Numbered from the stretch's first letter, positions 15,330-24,927 are shown. The stretch is 64,000 nucleotides of DNA from JACOTV01 sp964579395 (GCA_964579395.1 CAZOFT010000003.1:1-64000), one strand, 5' to 3'. Notes: generated by a model from the letters alone, not told the origin. Made by a program: numbers and translations.

Positions 15330-17219
15330 ATGTCTGACATCGCAAACACTCCATCAACCCAACTTGTTCAACCTTCAGAAGAGACCGTCAACACATCCTA
15401 CGTAAAAGACTATGAGGAAGTATCTAAAATCGCCATCGATCACCCCGATGTGTTCTGGGGTGAGATTGCAGAGGAGCTCAAATGGCAATCACCATGGGAA
15501 AAGGTTGTCGACTGGCAGTATCCCTACGCCAGCTGGTTTAAAGGTGCCACCTGCAACATTGTCGAGAACGCTCTGGATCGACATATCAAAGAGGGTAACG
15601 GTGAAAAAATGGCACTCATCTGGGAAGGACAAGATGGCGCTGTGCGCACCTTCACTTATGAGCAACTGAATCAAAAGGTGTGCCAGTTTGCCAACGCGCT
15701 CAAAAACCTTGGCGTCAAAAAAGGTGACCGCGTCAGCATCTATCTCCCTCGCCTTCCGGAACAATGGATCTCCATGCTTGCATGCGCAAAAATCGGCGCC
15801 GTCCACACCATCGTGTATTCCGGATTTTCAATTGAAGCACTGAAAAACCGTGTCGAAGGAGCTGAGGCCGAAGTTGTCGTGACTTGTGATGGTTATCATT
15901 TCCGCGATAAGCTCATCAATACCAAGCACACAGTCGATGAAGCAGTCAAAGATATCGCGAAAGTCAAACATGTGATTGTCATAAAGCGCACAGGAAATCC
16001 GGTGGACATGAAAGAGGGGCGTGACTTGTGGTGGCATGAGCTTCGTGAAAGCACCTCAACTGAATGTGAGACCGTCACTGTCGACGCACAAGATCCGCTC
16101 TTTATCCTCTATACCTCAGGCACAACCGGCAAGCCAAAAGGAATCATTCACGCGCATGGCGGCTACATGGTCGGCACCTATATCAGCGCCAAATGGAGCT
16201 TCAATCTAACACCAGACGATGTGTATTGGTGCACTGCTGATCCGGGATGGATCACCGGACACAGCTACATTGTCTATGGTCCGCTCATCAACGGCATCAC
16301 CAACTTTGTATACGAAGGCCCACCAGACTTTCCTGACGCCGGAAAATGGTGGTCGCTGATTGAAAAATATCGCGTTACAAAGTTTTACACCACACCGACT
16401 GCGGTTCGTGCTCTTATGCGCCAGGGCGATGAGTGGCCCAGCCAGTATAATCTGAGCACACTTAAAGTGTTGGGAAGTGTCGGCGAACCAATCAATCCCG
16501 AAGCGTGGAACTGGTATCACAAGACTATCGGTGGCGGACGCTGCCCCATCAACGACACCTGGTGGCAAACCGAGACCGGTATGCACATTCTCTGCACACT
16601 TCCTGCGATGCCAGCCAAGCCCGGATCAGCCGGTAAGCCGTTTCCTGGACTCGTGCTTGATGTGGTCGATGAGACCGGCAAACCGGTTGCAACCGGCGAG
16701 CAGGGGTATCTTGTCATCAAAAACATATGGCCTGCGCAGATGAAAGACATCTTCCAGAACCAGCAAAAATACAAAGAAGCCTATTGGGAACATATTCCGA
16801 ATGTGTACTTCACCGGCGATACTGCCAAACGGGATGCAGACGGGTACTACTGGGTATTGGGCCGAAATGATGACGTAATGAAGGTGTCAGGATATCGCTT
16901 TGGATCAGCTGAGATTGAAAGCGCATTTGTCGCCCACCCGGCTGTGGCAGAAGCAGCCGTGATCGGTAAACCACATGAGATCAAAGGAGAGTCCATCAAA
17001 GCCTTCATCATCCTCAAAGTGGGCCAAACACCCAGTGAAGAGCTTACAAAAGAACTGAAGATGAAAGTGCGCGAAATGATCGGACCAATCGCCACGCCGG
17101 ATGAGATCGAGTACGTAGAGAGCCTACCAAAGACTCGAAGCGGCAAGATCATGCGGCGACTCTTGAAAGCGAAGGAGCTAGGTCAGCCAATCGGAGATAC
17201 CTCAACGCTGGAGAACTGA
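15330..17219 (+). CDS. acsA: Acetyl-CoA synthetase, AMP-forming
   Basis: 629 residues from ATG 15330. It activates acetate to acetyl-CoA through acetyl-AMP in the cytoplasm. The adenylate-forming core motif YTSGTTGKPKG lies at about 261-271, DTWWQTETG carries the acetate-pocket Trp, and the hinge and C-terminal domain include GRNDDVMKVSGYRFG. The C-terminal SLPKTRSGKIMRR (about 598-610) holds the catalytic Lys that is acetylated in homologues. The N-terminal Acs domain (VFWGEIAEEL, WFKGATCN) is complete. Length matches family norms (about 640-650). In-frame starts at 15294 and 15321 overlap the promoter, so a leaderless start at 15330 is preferred. Acs is not expected in every reduced CPR genome and implies use or recapture of acetate. 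Confidence 0.96.
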   Translation: MSDIANTPSTQLVQPSEETVNTSYVKDYEEVSKIAIDHPDVFWGEIAEELKWQSPWEKVVDWQYPYASWFKGATCNIVENALDRHIKEGNGEKMALIWEGQDGAVRTFTYEQLNQKVCQFANALKNLGVKKGDRVSIYLPRLPEQWISMLACAKIGAVHTIVYSGFSIEALKNRVEGAEAEVVVTCDGYHFRDKLINTKHTVDEAVKDIAKVKHVIVIKRTGNPVDMKEGRDLWWHELRESTSTECETVTVDAQDPLFILYTSGTTGKPKGIIHAHGGYMVGTYISAKWSFNLTPDDVYWCTADPGWITGHSYIVYGPLINGITNFVYEGPPDFPDAGKWWSLIEKYRVTKFYTTPTAVRALMRQGDEWPSQYNLSTLKVLGSVGEPINPEAWNWYHKTIGGGRCPINDTWWQTETGMHILCTLPAMPAKPGSAGKPFPGLVLDVVDETGKPVATGEQGYLVIKNIWPAQMKDIFQNQQKYKEAYWEHIPNVYFTGDTAKRDADGYYWVLGRNDDVMKVSGYRFGSAEIESAFVAHPAVAEAAVIGKPHEIKGESIKAFIILKVGQTPSEELTKELKMKVREMIGPIATPDEIEYVESLPKTRSGKIMRRLLKAKELGQPIGDTSTLEN

Positions 17220-17249
17220 TTCCAAGCCATCATTGATGAGTTCTGGAGG

Positions 17250-18029
17250 TTATTCTTTTTCAAATCCCATGTCGGGCGTCCAAAGCGCCACGTGATTTCT
17301 TCCCTGCTCTTTTCCCTGATATGCCGCTACATCAGCTGCTTTAAATAAGCTTGATGCTTCTCGTATTGGTGTACTGCCAACCTCATGCGGGTCAAAGAGA
17401 GCCGCACCGATACTGCTGGTCATCTGATGTTCTTGATTTCCAATGAAAAACGGATTGTCCTGAAAATCAGCACGCAATCGCTCTGCCACCTCTAGCAAAG
17501 ATGCTTGTGGTGAGACTCTGTTTGTATCGCCTGGCTGTATATTGTTCGCAAACGACATCACAATCACAAATTCTTCCCCGCCATAGCGAACCACTGCATC
17601 ATTTGCGCGCACCCCTCGACGAAGCCGCGCTGATACCTCCTGCAGCACTTTGTCACCTGCATCATGACCATAGGTGTCGTTCACATCTTTGAAAAAATCC
17701 ATGTCAACCATCAAGACAGCGAGCGGATGATCGAGTCGAATCGCATCTTGATACCGCTCCTCCAGAGCGCCCACTGCATTTCCCTTTTCATCTCCTAAGA
17801 GCCACCGGCGGTTGTACAAGCCGGTTAAAGGATCAATAAGCGATTGCTCACGCGCTTCATCACGCTCCTTTCGCGTGTGTTCATTCCAGAGATCGCGAGC
17901 TACCAAATCGCGCGCTGCACCCTCTGGATAGCTACGCTTATTCATGTAATCAGCCACCTGCTCACCGTGTTGATGCGGCTTTTTTAAAGAATCAGGAGTG
18001 ATTGGTTGGGGACTTGTGCTTTCAGACAT
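17250..18029 (-). CDS. Soluble GGDEF protein (probable diguanylate cyclase)
   Basis: 259 residues. A helical, charged N-terminus (1-64) with no membrane span or recognisable sensor domain leads to a complete GGDEF domain: DPLTGLYNRR (66-75), DMDFFKDVND (109-118) and the active-site loop GGEEF (150-154). The inhibitory site RxxD (RAND, 141-144) sits exactly 5 residues before GGEEF. It should make cyclic di-GMP from two GTP and be inhibited by its product. No EAL, HD-GYP or PilZ gene is visible in the window. ATG 18029 begins MSESTSPQP; a further in-frame start at 18080 would overlap the divergent transketolase gene. Confidence 0.92.
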   Translation of the reverse strand: MSESTSPQPITPDSLKKPHQHGEQVADYMNKRSYPEGAARDLVARDLWNEHTRKERDEAREQSLIDPLTGLYNRRWLLGDEKGNAVGALEERYQDAIRLDHPLAVLMVDMDFFKDVNDTYGHDAGDKVLQEVSARLRRGVRANDAVVRYGGEEFVIVMSFANNIQPGDTNRVSPQASLLEVAERLRADFQDNPFFIGNQEHQMTSSIGAALFDPHEVGSTPIREASSLFKAADVAAYQGKEQGRNHVALWTPDMGFEKE

Positions 18030-18046
18030 ATTTAAAAAACATTCGT

Positions 18047-18052
18047 TATAAT
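18047..18052 (+). promoter_or_regulatory. -10 box of the transketolase gene
   Basis: A perfect TATAAT, 9 bases before ATG 18062 and 3 before ATG 18056. No convincing -35 is visible. Confidence 0.45.
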
Positions 18053-18061
18053 CAGATGCAT

Positions 18062-19936
18062 ATGAATGGTACCTCAGCACAAGCGCTTTGTCAAAAAGTC
18101 CAGCGAGCCATTTTGGATTGTACTACCGCTGCAGGATCGGGTCACCCCACCTCTTCTTTGTCTGCTGCACAGTGCATGACGAGCCTGTTTGCCGACGGTC
18201 ATTTTCGCCAGGATATCAATGATCCCAAGAGTATCGCCAACGATCGATTGATCTTTTCCAAGGGGCATGCGGCGCCGCTTCTGTACTCACTTTATTATGC
18301 CTTCGGTGTGCTCACTCGAGAACAGCTCATGAGCCTGCGCAAAAAGGACTCCATCATAGAAGGACATCCTACTCCTGCATGGAAGTTTGTCGATGTGGCC
18401 ACCGGATCACTCGGTCAGGGATTGTCAGTCGGTCTGGGCATGGCGCTTGGCATCAATCACCACATCAAAACCGGTTCTCTCACAGTCGCAGATCGTGCCC
18501 CGAATGTCTATGTACTGATGGGTGATTCTGAGGTGGCAGAAGGACAGGTGTGGGAAGCGGCAGAAGTGGCCGGTCACTACAAAGTAAGGAATCTGATTGG
18601 CATTCTTGACGTCAACCGGCTCGGGCAACGAGGTGAGACTATGGAAGGCTGGGATGTTGAGACATATAAAAAACGATTTGAGTCGTTTGGCTGGCATGCG
18701 GCGGTCATCGAAAACGGCAACGACCTCAAACTCGTCCAAACCACACTCGCCTCAGAACTGAAAACAAAGCAAGATAAACCGACCGTATTTATCCTCAAAA
18801 CACAGAAAGGGTATGGCGTATCTTTTTTTGCCGACAAAGACGGATGGCATGGGAAGCCGCTCCCCGAAGAAGAGCTGCCGAAGGCACTTGAAGAAATCGG
18901 TGAGGTACCGGATGACCTCGTGGGAACTATACAAAACCCAACTGCTAGCATCAACCAAAAAGCCATTCATCGCAACCAGCAACTACCAAACAGCAACTAC
19001 CAACCGACAATGACTATCGCCACTCGCGAAGCATATGGAGATGGACTTGTCGCCGTAGGCACTGCACACCCGAATCTTATGGTTCTTGATGCGGAAACTT
19101 CCAACTCAACCTTTGCAGACAAGTATAAAAAAGCATTTCCTGATCGTTTTTTTGAGATGTATATCGCAGAGCAAAATATGGTTTCTGTGGCATTGGGAAT
19201 GTCCAAGTTGGGATTTGAAGTATACTGCTCGACATTTGCGGCATTTTTTGCCCGCGCATTTGACCAGATCCGTATGCTCCAATACTCTGAGGCCAACGTC
19301 AATCTCTGCGGATCACATGCTGGCGTTTCAATAGGTCAAGACGGCTCTTCTCAGATGGGTCTTGAAGATCTTGCCATTATGCGAAGCGTATTGACTTCAA
19401 ACGTACTCTATCCCTCTGACGCGGTGGCCACTGAAAAACTGGTTGCTCAGATGTATGACACGACTGGTATCTGCTATATGCGAACCACCCGGGAGAAAAC
19501 ACCCATCCTTTATGGGCCAGATGAGACCTTTGAAATCGGTGGGTCTAAAACACACCAAAATACCACAGAAAACAAAGCCGTGATCTATGCTGCGGGCATT
19601 ACACTCCATGAAGCGCTCAAAGCACAGGAGGCGTTAAAAACTGAGCAAATTGACGTGGCTATTGTCGATCTCTATAGCATCAAGCCGGTGGATGAAAAAA
19701 CCATTCTGTCATTCGGCAGTCTACCGGTAATTGTTGTCGAAGATCACTATCCGGTCGGTGGCCTGGGCGATGCAGTATCCTCTGTGCTTGTAGCCAATCA
19801 AATTGCCCTTATGGAGTATCGTCATCTTTGTGTAACCAAAATCCCCCACTCAGCCGCACCTAGTGAACTGCTTGCTGAACATGGAATCAATGCAGATTCC
19901 ATAACAAAAACCATAAAAGAGATTGTTGCTTCTTAA
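18062..19936 (+). CDS. tkt: Transketolase (both halves in one chain)
   Basis: About 624 residues. The thiamine-diphosphate domain (GSGHPTSSLSAAQ; GSLGQGLSVGLGMA; GDSEVAEGQVWEAAEVA near residue 154) is followed by the pyrimidine-binding domain (EMYIAEQNMVSVALGMS, with the catalytic Glu) and the C-terminal domain (VVEDHYPVGGLGDAV). It transfers two-carbon units between sugar phosphates. With the RpiB and Rpe-like proteins encoded later in the window it gives the non-oxidative pentose phosphate route, which many small genomes use to make ribose-5-phosphate. The GDG motif reads GDS; the metal-binding Asp is retained. ATG 18062 fits the -10 box best; ATG 18056 is the alternative. Its stop overlaps that of the convergent ATPase gene (shared TTAA). 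Confidence 0.95.
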   Translation: MNGTSAQALCQKVQRAILDCTTAAGSGHPTSSLSAAQCMTSLFADGHFRQDINDPKSIANDRLIFSKGHAAPLLYSLYYAFGVLTREQLMSLRKKDSIIEGHPTPAWKFVDVATGSLGQGLSVGLGMALGINHHIKTGSLTVADRAPNVYVLMGDSEVAEGQVWEAAEVAGHYKVRNLIGILDVNRLGQRGETMEGWDVETYKKRFESFGWHAAVIENGNDLKLVQTTLASELKTKQDKPTVFILKTQKGYGVSFFADKDGWHGKPLPEEELPKALEEIGEVPDDLVGTIQNPTASINQKAIHRNQQLPNSNYQPTMTIATREAYGDGLVAVGTAHPNLMVLDAETSNSTFADKYKKAFPDRFFEMYIAEQNMVSVALGMSKLGFEVYCSTFAAFFARAFDQIRMLQYSEANVNLCGSHAGVSIGQDGSSQMGLEDLAIMRSVLTSNVLYPSDAVATEKLVAQMYDTTGICYMRTTREKTPILYGPDETFEIGGSKTHQNTTENKAVIYAAGITLHEALKAQEALKTEQIDVAIVDLYSIKPVDEKTILSFGSLPVIVVEDHYPVGGLGDAVSSVLVANQIALMEYRHLCVTKIPHSAAPSELLAEHGINADSITKTIKEIVAS

Positions 19937-22476
19937 GCAGCGGCTTTTTGCACTCTTCGTGAAACAAATTCCTGCCTCATCGAGAAGATAATCATTGAGG
20001 AGGATGAGATGAGGACAAACAGTATCATGCCGACAATATTCACATCTTTCAGCTCAAAAATTGAGCGCGTAATCGGCGTAGAGTTAATCACAATCTGCCC
20101 CACCACGGGTCCCAGAAATCCCAACCAAAACATGGGGCCATCCGGGCGCAAATAGCGAAATACATTGCGGAACCCGACCCAAATAGAAGTAAACATAAAT
20201 GCCTGGGAAAGCGGTAAAATCACAAACGCGGCAGTCCTCCCCAAGCCATCCGCATATGTCTCAAAAACAAAATATGACCCCACTACAAGAGCTGCATTAA
20301 AGACAGAAATAGCACCTATGTAACGCTTGTCAAAACGCTCCAAAACCTCAATTTCTTTCTTTGGCTTTTCGTGCATTATGCGGCGATCTTTAGGAGAGAA
20401 TCCAAGAGCCAAAGCCGGCATGCCGTCGGACACCAAATTGATGTAAAGAAGTTGAATCGGCATAAACAAATGGTGAATACCCAAGAAGAGTCCCAAGACA
20501 AGAGACAACCCTTCTGAAGCATTTCCCGTCAGCAAATAGACCAAGGTGTTTTTCAAATTGCGCACAATAGAGCGCCCTTCCTCAAGCGCCACCACAATCG
20601 TAGCAAAATTATCATCTGCAAGCACAATATCTGCCGTTTCACGCGCCACATCAGTGCCGTTTTTACCCATTGCAATGCCGACATCTGCTTGCTTTAAGGC
20701 AATTGCGTCATTTACCCCATCTCCGGTCACGATCACAATTTCTCCAAGCTGCTGATACAGCGAGACGATGCGGCTTTTCAGCTGCGGTGTGGTACGGGCA
20801 AAAATGCGCGTTTTTGGCAGGATTTTCATAAGATCCTGGTCACTGTATTGCTCTACCTGTTCACCCGTGACAATATCTTCACCTGGGCGAAGCAAGCCTA
20901 TTTGAGTCGCAATCGCAGCTGCAGTGCGCTCATTATCACCGGTAATCATAACCACCTCCACGCCAGCAGCACGTGCGCGCTTTATCGCATCTTCTGATTC
21001 AGGACGAGGAGGATCATGCAGTGCAACCAGCCCCAAAAACACCATATCGTCTACCGCATCAGTCAGGCTTTTCGGTGTTGAGGAAACTTCTTTATAACAC
21101 ATACCGATCACACGATGTCCTTTTTTCGCCCACTCTTCCATTGCAAGCTCAATATCTTTTTTCGCCTGAGCATTCAGTGTTTGTTTTTTTCCATTTGCAT
21201 AGATGTGAGTACAGACCTCAAACACCGATTCAGGTGCGCCTTTTGTGAGAATAAATTGATGTTTTTCCTGCTGCACGAGCACACTCATACGCTTCGTCTC
21301 TGAATCAAACGCAAGCTCATCAAGCACAGTCCATTCCTGACGCATCTGCTCATAAGGGATGCCATGATCTTCTGACATAACCAACAAGGCCCCTTCAGTT
21401 GGGTCACCAAGCATATCAGAGACTGCATTCTTATTTGAGCGCACGAGTGAAGCTGTGGAACACAGATTACCCACAAGCACCATCTTCTGAAACGTTCGAT
21501 TGTCTCCGAGATTATGATGCACATGGGTATCTCCGTCCGCATACACTTCTTTCACTACCATATTGTTTTGTGTCAGCGTGCCTGTCTTGTCTGTAGCAAT
21601 GAGAGTAACGCTTCCCATTGTTTCAATTGCAGAAAGACGGCGGACAATGGCATTTTGCCGGGCCATAGCTTTAACTCCGATCCCCAAGGTGACTGCCATG
21701 ACTGCCGGCAAGCCCTCAGGAACAATCGCCACAGCCAGCGAAATTGCCAATAAAAATGACCCCTGAAGTGGGGTTCCTTGTGCGTATGACAGAATAAACA
21801 CCAAGATCGAAATCCCTACCCCTGCAAGACCGATAAATCGCGAAATATCGGTAAGCTTTTTTTCAAGGGGAGTTTTTACCTTTGCAACTTGACTGAGATC
21901 GTTGGCAATAAGACCAAACTTGGTGCTCATGCCAATCGCTATCACTTTCGCATATCCTCTCCCTTTCGCGATTAAGCTGCCCATAAACAAGGTCTCATCT
22001 TTCTTTTTTGGCACAGGCAAGGATTCGCCGGTCAAAATCGACTCATTCACTTCGATATTTTTTGCTTCAAGAAGCATCATGTCAGCACTGACTTTTGATC
22101 CTTCTTCGATATATACAATGTCATCAGGCACAAGCATCGTACTGGGCACTTCAAGCTCTGTGCCATTTCGCGTAACGCGAACCATAGTGACCGACATTTT
22201 TTGCAGATACGCAACCGCCTCTTCTGCTTTGTGCTCTTGATAGAGGCCAAAAAACGCATTGATAAGCACAATGCTCAAAATCAACCCCCCCTCAACCGCG
22301 TCACCAACGACAAAAGAAAGTGTGGCTGCCACTATAAGAAGAAGTACAAATACACTTTTCAGCTGCTCCCACAAAGCGCTGAGCATCGATTTACTTCGAC
22401 TGGATGTGATAGTATTTGTACCAAATTGCGCTTTTTTCTTAGCGACTTGGTCATTTGTAAGACCTTTATATTTCAT
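19933..22476 (-). CDS. P-type cation-transporting ATPase (Ca2+-ATPase, P2A-like)
   Basis: 847 residues with the full P-type layout: a cation_ATPase_N segment (GLTNDQVAKKKAQFG), TGES (149-152, actuator), the M4 ion-site motif PEGLPA (253-258), the phosphorylation motif DKTGTLT (296-302), KGAPE in the nucleotide domain, TGDGVNDA (about 583), and six C-terminal spans with YINLVSDGMPALALG. The VPEGLP motif and the Asn/Asp in M6 fit Ca2+ (or Mn2+) export. No N-terminal heavy-metal domain is present. Monocistronic; it converges on the transketolase gene with a 4-bp overlap. Confidence 0.93.
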   Translation of the reverse strand: MKYKGLTNDQVAKKKAQFGTNTITSSRSKSMLSALWEQLKSVFVLLLIVAATLSFVVGDAVEGGLILSIVLINAFFGLYQEHKAEEAVAYLQKMSVTMVRVTRNGTELEVPSTMLVPDDIVYIEEGSKVSADMMLLEAKNIEVNESILTGESLPVPKKKDETLFMGSLIAKGRGYAKVIAIGMSTKFGLIANDLSQVAKVKTPLEKKLTDISRFIGLAGVGISILVFILSYAQGTPLQGSFLLAISLAVAIVPEGLPAVMAVTLGIGVKAMARQNAIVRRLSAIETMGSVTLIATDKTGTLTQNNMVVKEVYADGDTHVHHNLGDNRTFQKMVLVGNLCSTASLVRSNKNAVSDMLGDPTEGALLVMSEDHGIPYEQMRQEWTVLDELAFDSETKRMSVLVQQEKHQFILTKGAPESVFEVCTHIYANGKKQTLNAQAKKDIELAMEEWAKKGHRVIGMCYKEVSSTPKSLTDAVDDMVFLGLVALHDPPRPESEDAIKRARAAGVEVVMITGDNERTAAAIATQIGLLRPGEDIVTGEQVEQYSDQDLMKILPKTRIFARTTPQLKSRIVSLYQQLGEIVIVTGDGVNDAIALKQADVGIAMGKNGTDVARETADIVLADDNFATIVVALEEGRSIVRNLKNTLVYLLTGNASEGLSLVLGLFLGIHHLFMPIQLLYINLVSDGMPALALGFSPKDRRIMHEKPKKEIEVLERFDKRYIGAISVFNAALVVGSYFVFETYADGLGRTAAFVILPLSQAFMFTSIWVGFRNVFRYLRPDGPMFWLGFLGPVVGQIVINSTPITRSIFELKDVNIVGMILFVLISSSSMIIFSMRQEFVSRRVQKAAA

Positions 22477-22503
22477 AGTAGAAAAGATGCCCTGACATTT
22501 CGC

Positions 22504-23013
22504 CTACGTCGTGATGTCGGGTCGGTCGATCATACGATCTTTGAGCTTGTCATAACAGTCTAACATGGTTTGCTTCATGTTGTCGATAATTTCGTCTGCT
22601 TCTTCGTAGGTGAGCGCTTTTATGTTGTGGGGAAAATAGTGAAACACTTGATTGCGACCGTGCTTCCATGTGAGCCACAGCTCATCTGCCATATCAGCGG
22701 ATACCGTGTCTTTGATCATTTTGTAAAGCGACTCCTTGCCGAGTCGACCAACGAGATTTGGCGAAAGCAACTTGCCGAGTCGAAGAAAGTCAGAGAAGTA
22801 GTCTTTTTCGGACAAAAACCCCACGTCATAGCAGATTTTCTTCAAAAAACCTTCATATGCCTTTGCGTACGGAAAGACCAAAAATGAGTAGTCTCTGAAG
22901 CAATATTTACACTTTTTAAGAATCTCTTCATTGAGATAGTCACCCTCAAGCATGAGGTCTCGCTGGGTCTGCGTAATATAATTCCAGAAGTCGACACGAC
23001 TGCGTAGATCCAT
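22504..23013 (-). CDS. HEPN-like protein with RNQVFH motif (possible RNase)
   Basis: 169 residues, almost wholly helical by composition. Residues 120-125 read RNQVFH, which fits the R-x4-H catalytic signature of HEPN ribonucleases, and the preceding helix (FLVFPYAKAYEGFLKKI, 44-60) resembles the first HEPN helix, including that of the RnlA/LsoA toxins. I see no antitoxin gene beside it. It sits directly after rplA in the secE-nusG-rplK-rplA unit, where rplJ-rplL are usual. ATG 23013 was chosen; a TTG at 23076 would overlap the rplA end. Function is inferred from one motif and fold-like features only: it may be a toxin, a defence nuclease or an rRNA/tRNA-processing factor. Confidence 0.6.
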   Translation of the reverse strand: MDLRSRVDFWNYITQTQRDLMLEGDYLNEEILKKCKYCFRDYSFLVFPYAKAYEGFLKKICYDVGFLSEKDYFSDFLRLGKLLSPNLVGRLGKESLYKMIKDTVSADMADELWLTWKHGRNQVFHYFPHNIKALTYEEADEIIDNMKQTMLDCYDKLKDRMIDRPDITT

Positions 23014-23068
23014 GCGTACATGGTACCAAGTTGTGCGGGCAAAAGGAAGGGATATATGTGCCGCGCTA

Positions 23069-23866
23069 TCAGGCAAACATCGTCAATGCAATTTTGACGG
23101 ATGGACCCATGGTTGTGGTCATATAGACCTCTTTTACCTGGGCTTTTCCAACCTGTGTCAAGAATGCAGTAGCGTTTTCGACAATCTCCTGATCGGGCTG
23201 ATCGGCTTTTGCGATCATCTGATGTACGAGCGGGAACTTGGATTCACCTTTCCAACGCATCATACCACCGGCATACTTTTTGGCCACCTCTTCAGGATTG
23301 GTGGTGATAGTGCCTGTTTTTGGACTCGGCATAAGGCCTTTTGGTCCCAAAACACGGGCAAATCGAGCAAGCTTTGGCATATATGAGGGATGTGACAAAA
23401 GCACATCAAACTCAATTACACCGTTTTCAATTTTCTCAAGAAGGTCATCATCCAAGATCGCTACGCGTACACTTTTTCCTGCAGAATGAGGAAGTTGAAT
23501 CTCCCCTTTCAAGCCACTGTCTTTTGTGTTGATATGCAGCTCAAATGTGGGAACAAATGAGGTGTATGATGCTTTTTTCAACAAAGTGATTGCCTCATCC
23601 AACGCATACTCTTTATCAGCATCCACTTGTGATGCAACGGCTTGATATTTTTTGGAACGAGCACGAGTTTTTACTGGCGCAACTTCAACCGGTTTTGCGG
23701 CTTTCTTCTCACTCTGCTGCTCAACCTCTTCCATCTCATCATCAGCTTCGTCTACTGCATCTGCACCTTTTTGCATCTTTTTTTCTGCAGCACGGCGCTT
23801 AGCAGCTTCTTTCTGCTCTTTTTCCAAATCTTCAAATCCGAGTATACGTGTACGTATTTTTCCCAT
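23069..23866 (-). CDS. rplA: 50S ribosomal protein L1 with long charged N-terminal extension
   Basis: 265 residues, about 30 more than usual. Residues 75-265 are the ordinary L1 fold (DEAITLLKKASYTSF; LGPKGLMPSPKTGTIT; MGPSVKIALTMF), which binds 23S rRNA at the L1 stalk and represses its own operon in other bacteria. The first 72 residues are low complexity and rich in Lys, Glu and Ala (EKEQKEAAKRRAAEKK, DEADDEMEEVEQQ). Similar extensions occur in Microgenomates L1 to my recollection. The gene follows rplK by 14 bases. Confidence 0.95.
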   Translation of the reverse strand: MGKIRTRILGFEDLEKEQKEAAKRRAAEKKMQKGADAVDEADDEMEEVEQQSEKKAAKPVEVAPVKTRARSKKYQAVASQVDADKEYALDEAITLLKKASYTSFVPTFELHINTKDSGLKGEIQLPHSAGKSVRVAILDDDLLEKIENGVIEFDVLLSHPSYMPKLARFARVLGPKGLMPSPKTGTITTNPEEVAKKYAGGMMRWKGESKFPLVHQMIAKADQPDQEIVENATAFLTQVGKAQVKEVYMTTTMGPSVKIALTMFA

Positions 23867-23880
23867 TCTGTATATATAAA

Positions 23881-24306
23881 TTATGAAATAATATCGACTC
23901 CCATCGAGCGAGCAGTTCCTTCAACTATCTTCATAGCCTGCTCAACGCCATTTGCATTCAAATCAGGCATTTTGTCGTTGGCAATCTCTTCAACTTGTTG
24001 TTTTGTGAGTTTTGCAACCTTTTCCATATTGGGACGACCAGATCCTTTTGCAACCTTTGCTTTTTTCTTGATCATTTCTGCAACCGGAGGAAGCTTGGTG
24101 ATAAACGTAAAGCTGCGATCTTCATATAAAGTAATTACAGCAGGAATGACTTGGCCTTTTTGATCGGCGGTACGGGCATTGTATTCCTTGATAAAATCCA
24201 TGATTGGAATACCATGCTGACCTAACGCTGGTCCTACAGGAGGTGCCGGAGTTGCCTCACCTGCTTGAAGATTCAGTTTAATAAAGGTTTTGATCTTTTT
24301 TGCCAT
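23881..24306 (-). CDS. rplK: 50S ribosomal protein L11
   Basis: 141 residues, the standard length. The N-terminal domain (FIKLNLQAGEATPAPPVGPALGQHGIP is split by position 25) and the rRNA-binding C-terminal domain (KMPDLNANGVEQAMKIVEGTA) are typical. It forms part of the GTPase-associated centre with L10/L12. It follows nusG by 27 bases in the conserved secE-nusG-rplK-rplA order. Confidence 0.96.
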   Translation of the reverse strand: MAKKIKTFIKLNLQAGEATPAPPVGPALGQHGIPIMDFIKEYNARTADQKGQVIPAVITLYEDRSFTFITKLPPVAEMIKKKAKVAKGSGRPNMEKVAKLTKQQVEEIANDKMPDLNANGVEQAMKIVEGTARSMGVDIIS

Positions 24307-24333
24307 AAGTGTGAATCAAATGCTATATAAAAG

Positions 24334-24927
24334 TTACAATTTAACGACTTGTAAAAAGTCTAATTCGACAGGGGTTTCACGATCAAAGATAGATACAAGA
24401 ACGCGAACCTTACCTTTTTCATCATCAATTGCTTCGATTGTGCCCAAAAAGTCAGCAAACGGACCTTCAATAATCTTAACTGCCTCGCCAACTGAGAACT
24501 TAGTTTTAAACTTGGGCTGTTCTTGTGAAACGAATTTCATGATAGCCTCAACCTCTTTTTCAGAAATTGGTGTCGGCTTCAATCCTGCACCGACAAATCC
24601 AGTCACCCCTTCAGTAGTGCGAACAACAAGCCATGAATCATCATCCAAGACCATACGAACAAGCACGTATCCTGGGAAGACTTTTTCCATTGCCTTAACT
24701 TTCTTTCCTTTTTTGACGTTTACGGTCTCACGCATCGGCACGACGATCTCAAAAATACGATCAGCAACACCGAGGCTGTTTGCACGCTGCTCAAGCGCAG
24801 CCTTCACACGAGCTTCATATCCGGTTTTGATGTGAATGACGTACCATTTGCCGCCTTCACGCTTGGGGGCAACCTGCTCTTCAGCTTGGGGCTGCTCTAC
24901 TACTTCCGGTTCTTGTGTTTGGTTCAT
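24334..24927 (-). CDS. nusG: Transcription termination/antitermination protein NusG
   Basis: 197 residues. An acidic, Gln-rich N-terminal extension (1-26) precedes the NGN domain (WYVIHIKTGYEARVKAALE; KVFPGYVLVRM), then the KOW domain (VGEAVKIIEGPFADFLGTIE). It binds RNA polymerase and couples transcription to translation or to Rho; rho is also in this window. In an operon with secE upstream and rplK downstream. Confidence 0.95.
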   Translation of the reverse strand: MNQTQEPEVVEQPQAEEQVAPKREGGKWYVIHIKTGYEARVKAALEQRANSLGVADRIFEIVVPMRETVNVKKGKKVKAMEKVFPGYVLVRMVLDDDSWLVVRTTEGVTGFVGAGLKPTPISEKEVEAIMKFVSQEQPKFKTKFSVGEAVKIIEGPFADFLGTIEAIDDEKGKVRVLVSIFDRETPVELDFLQVVKL

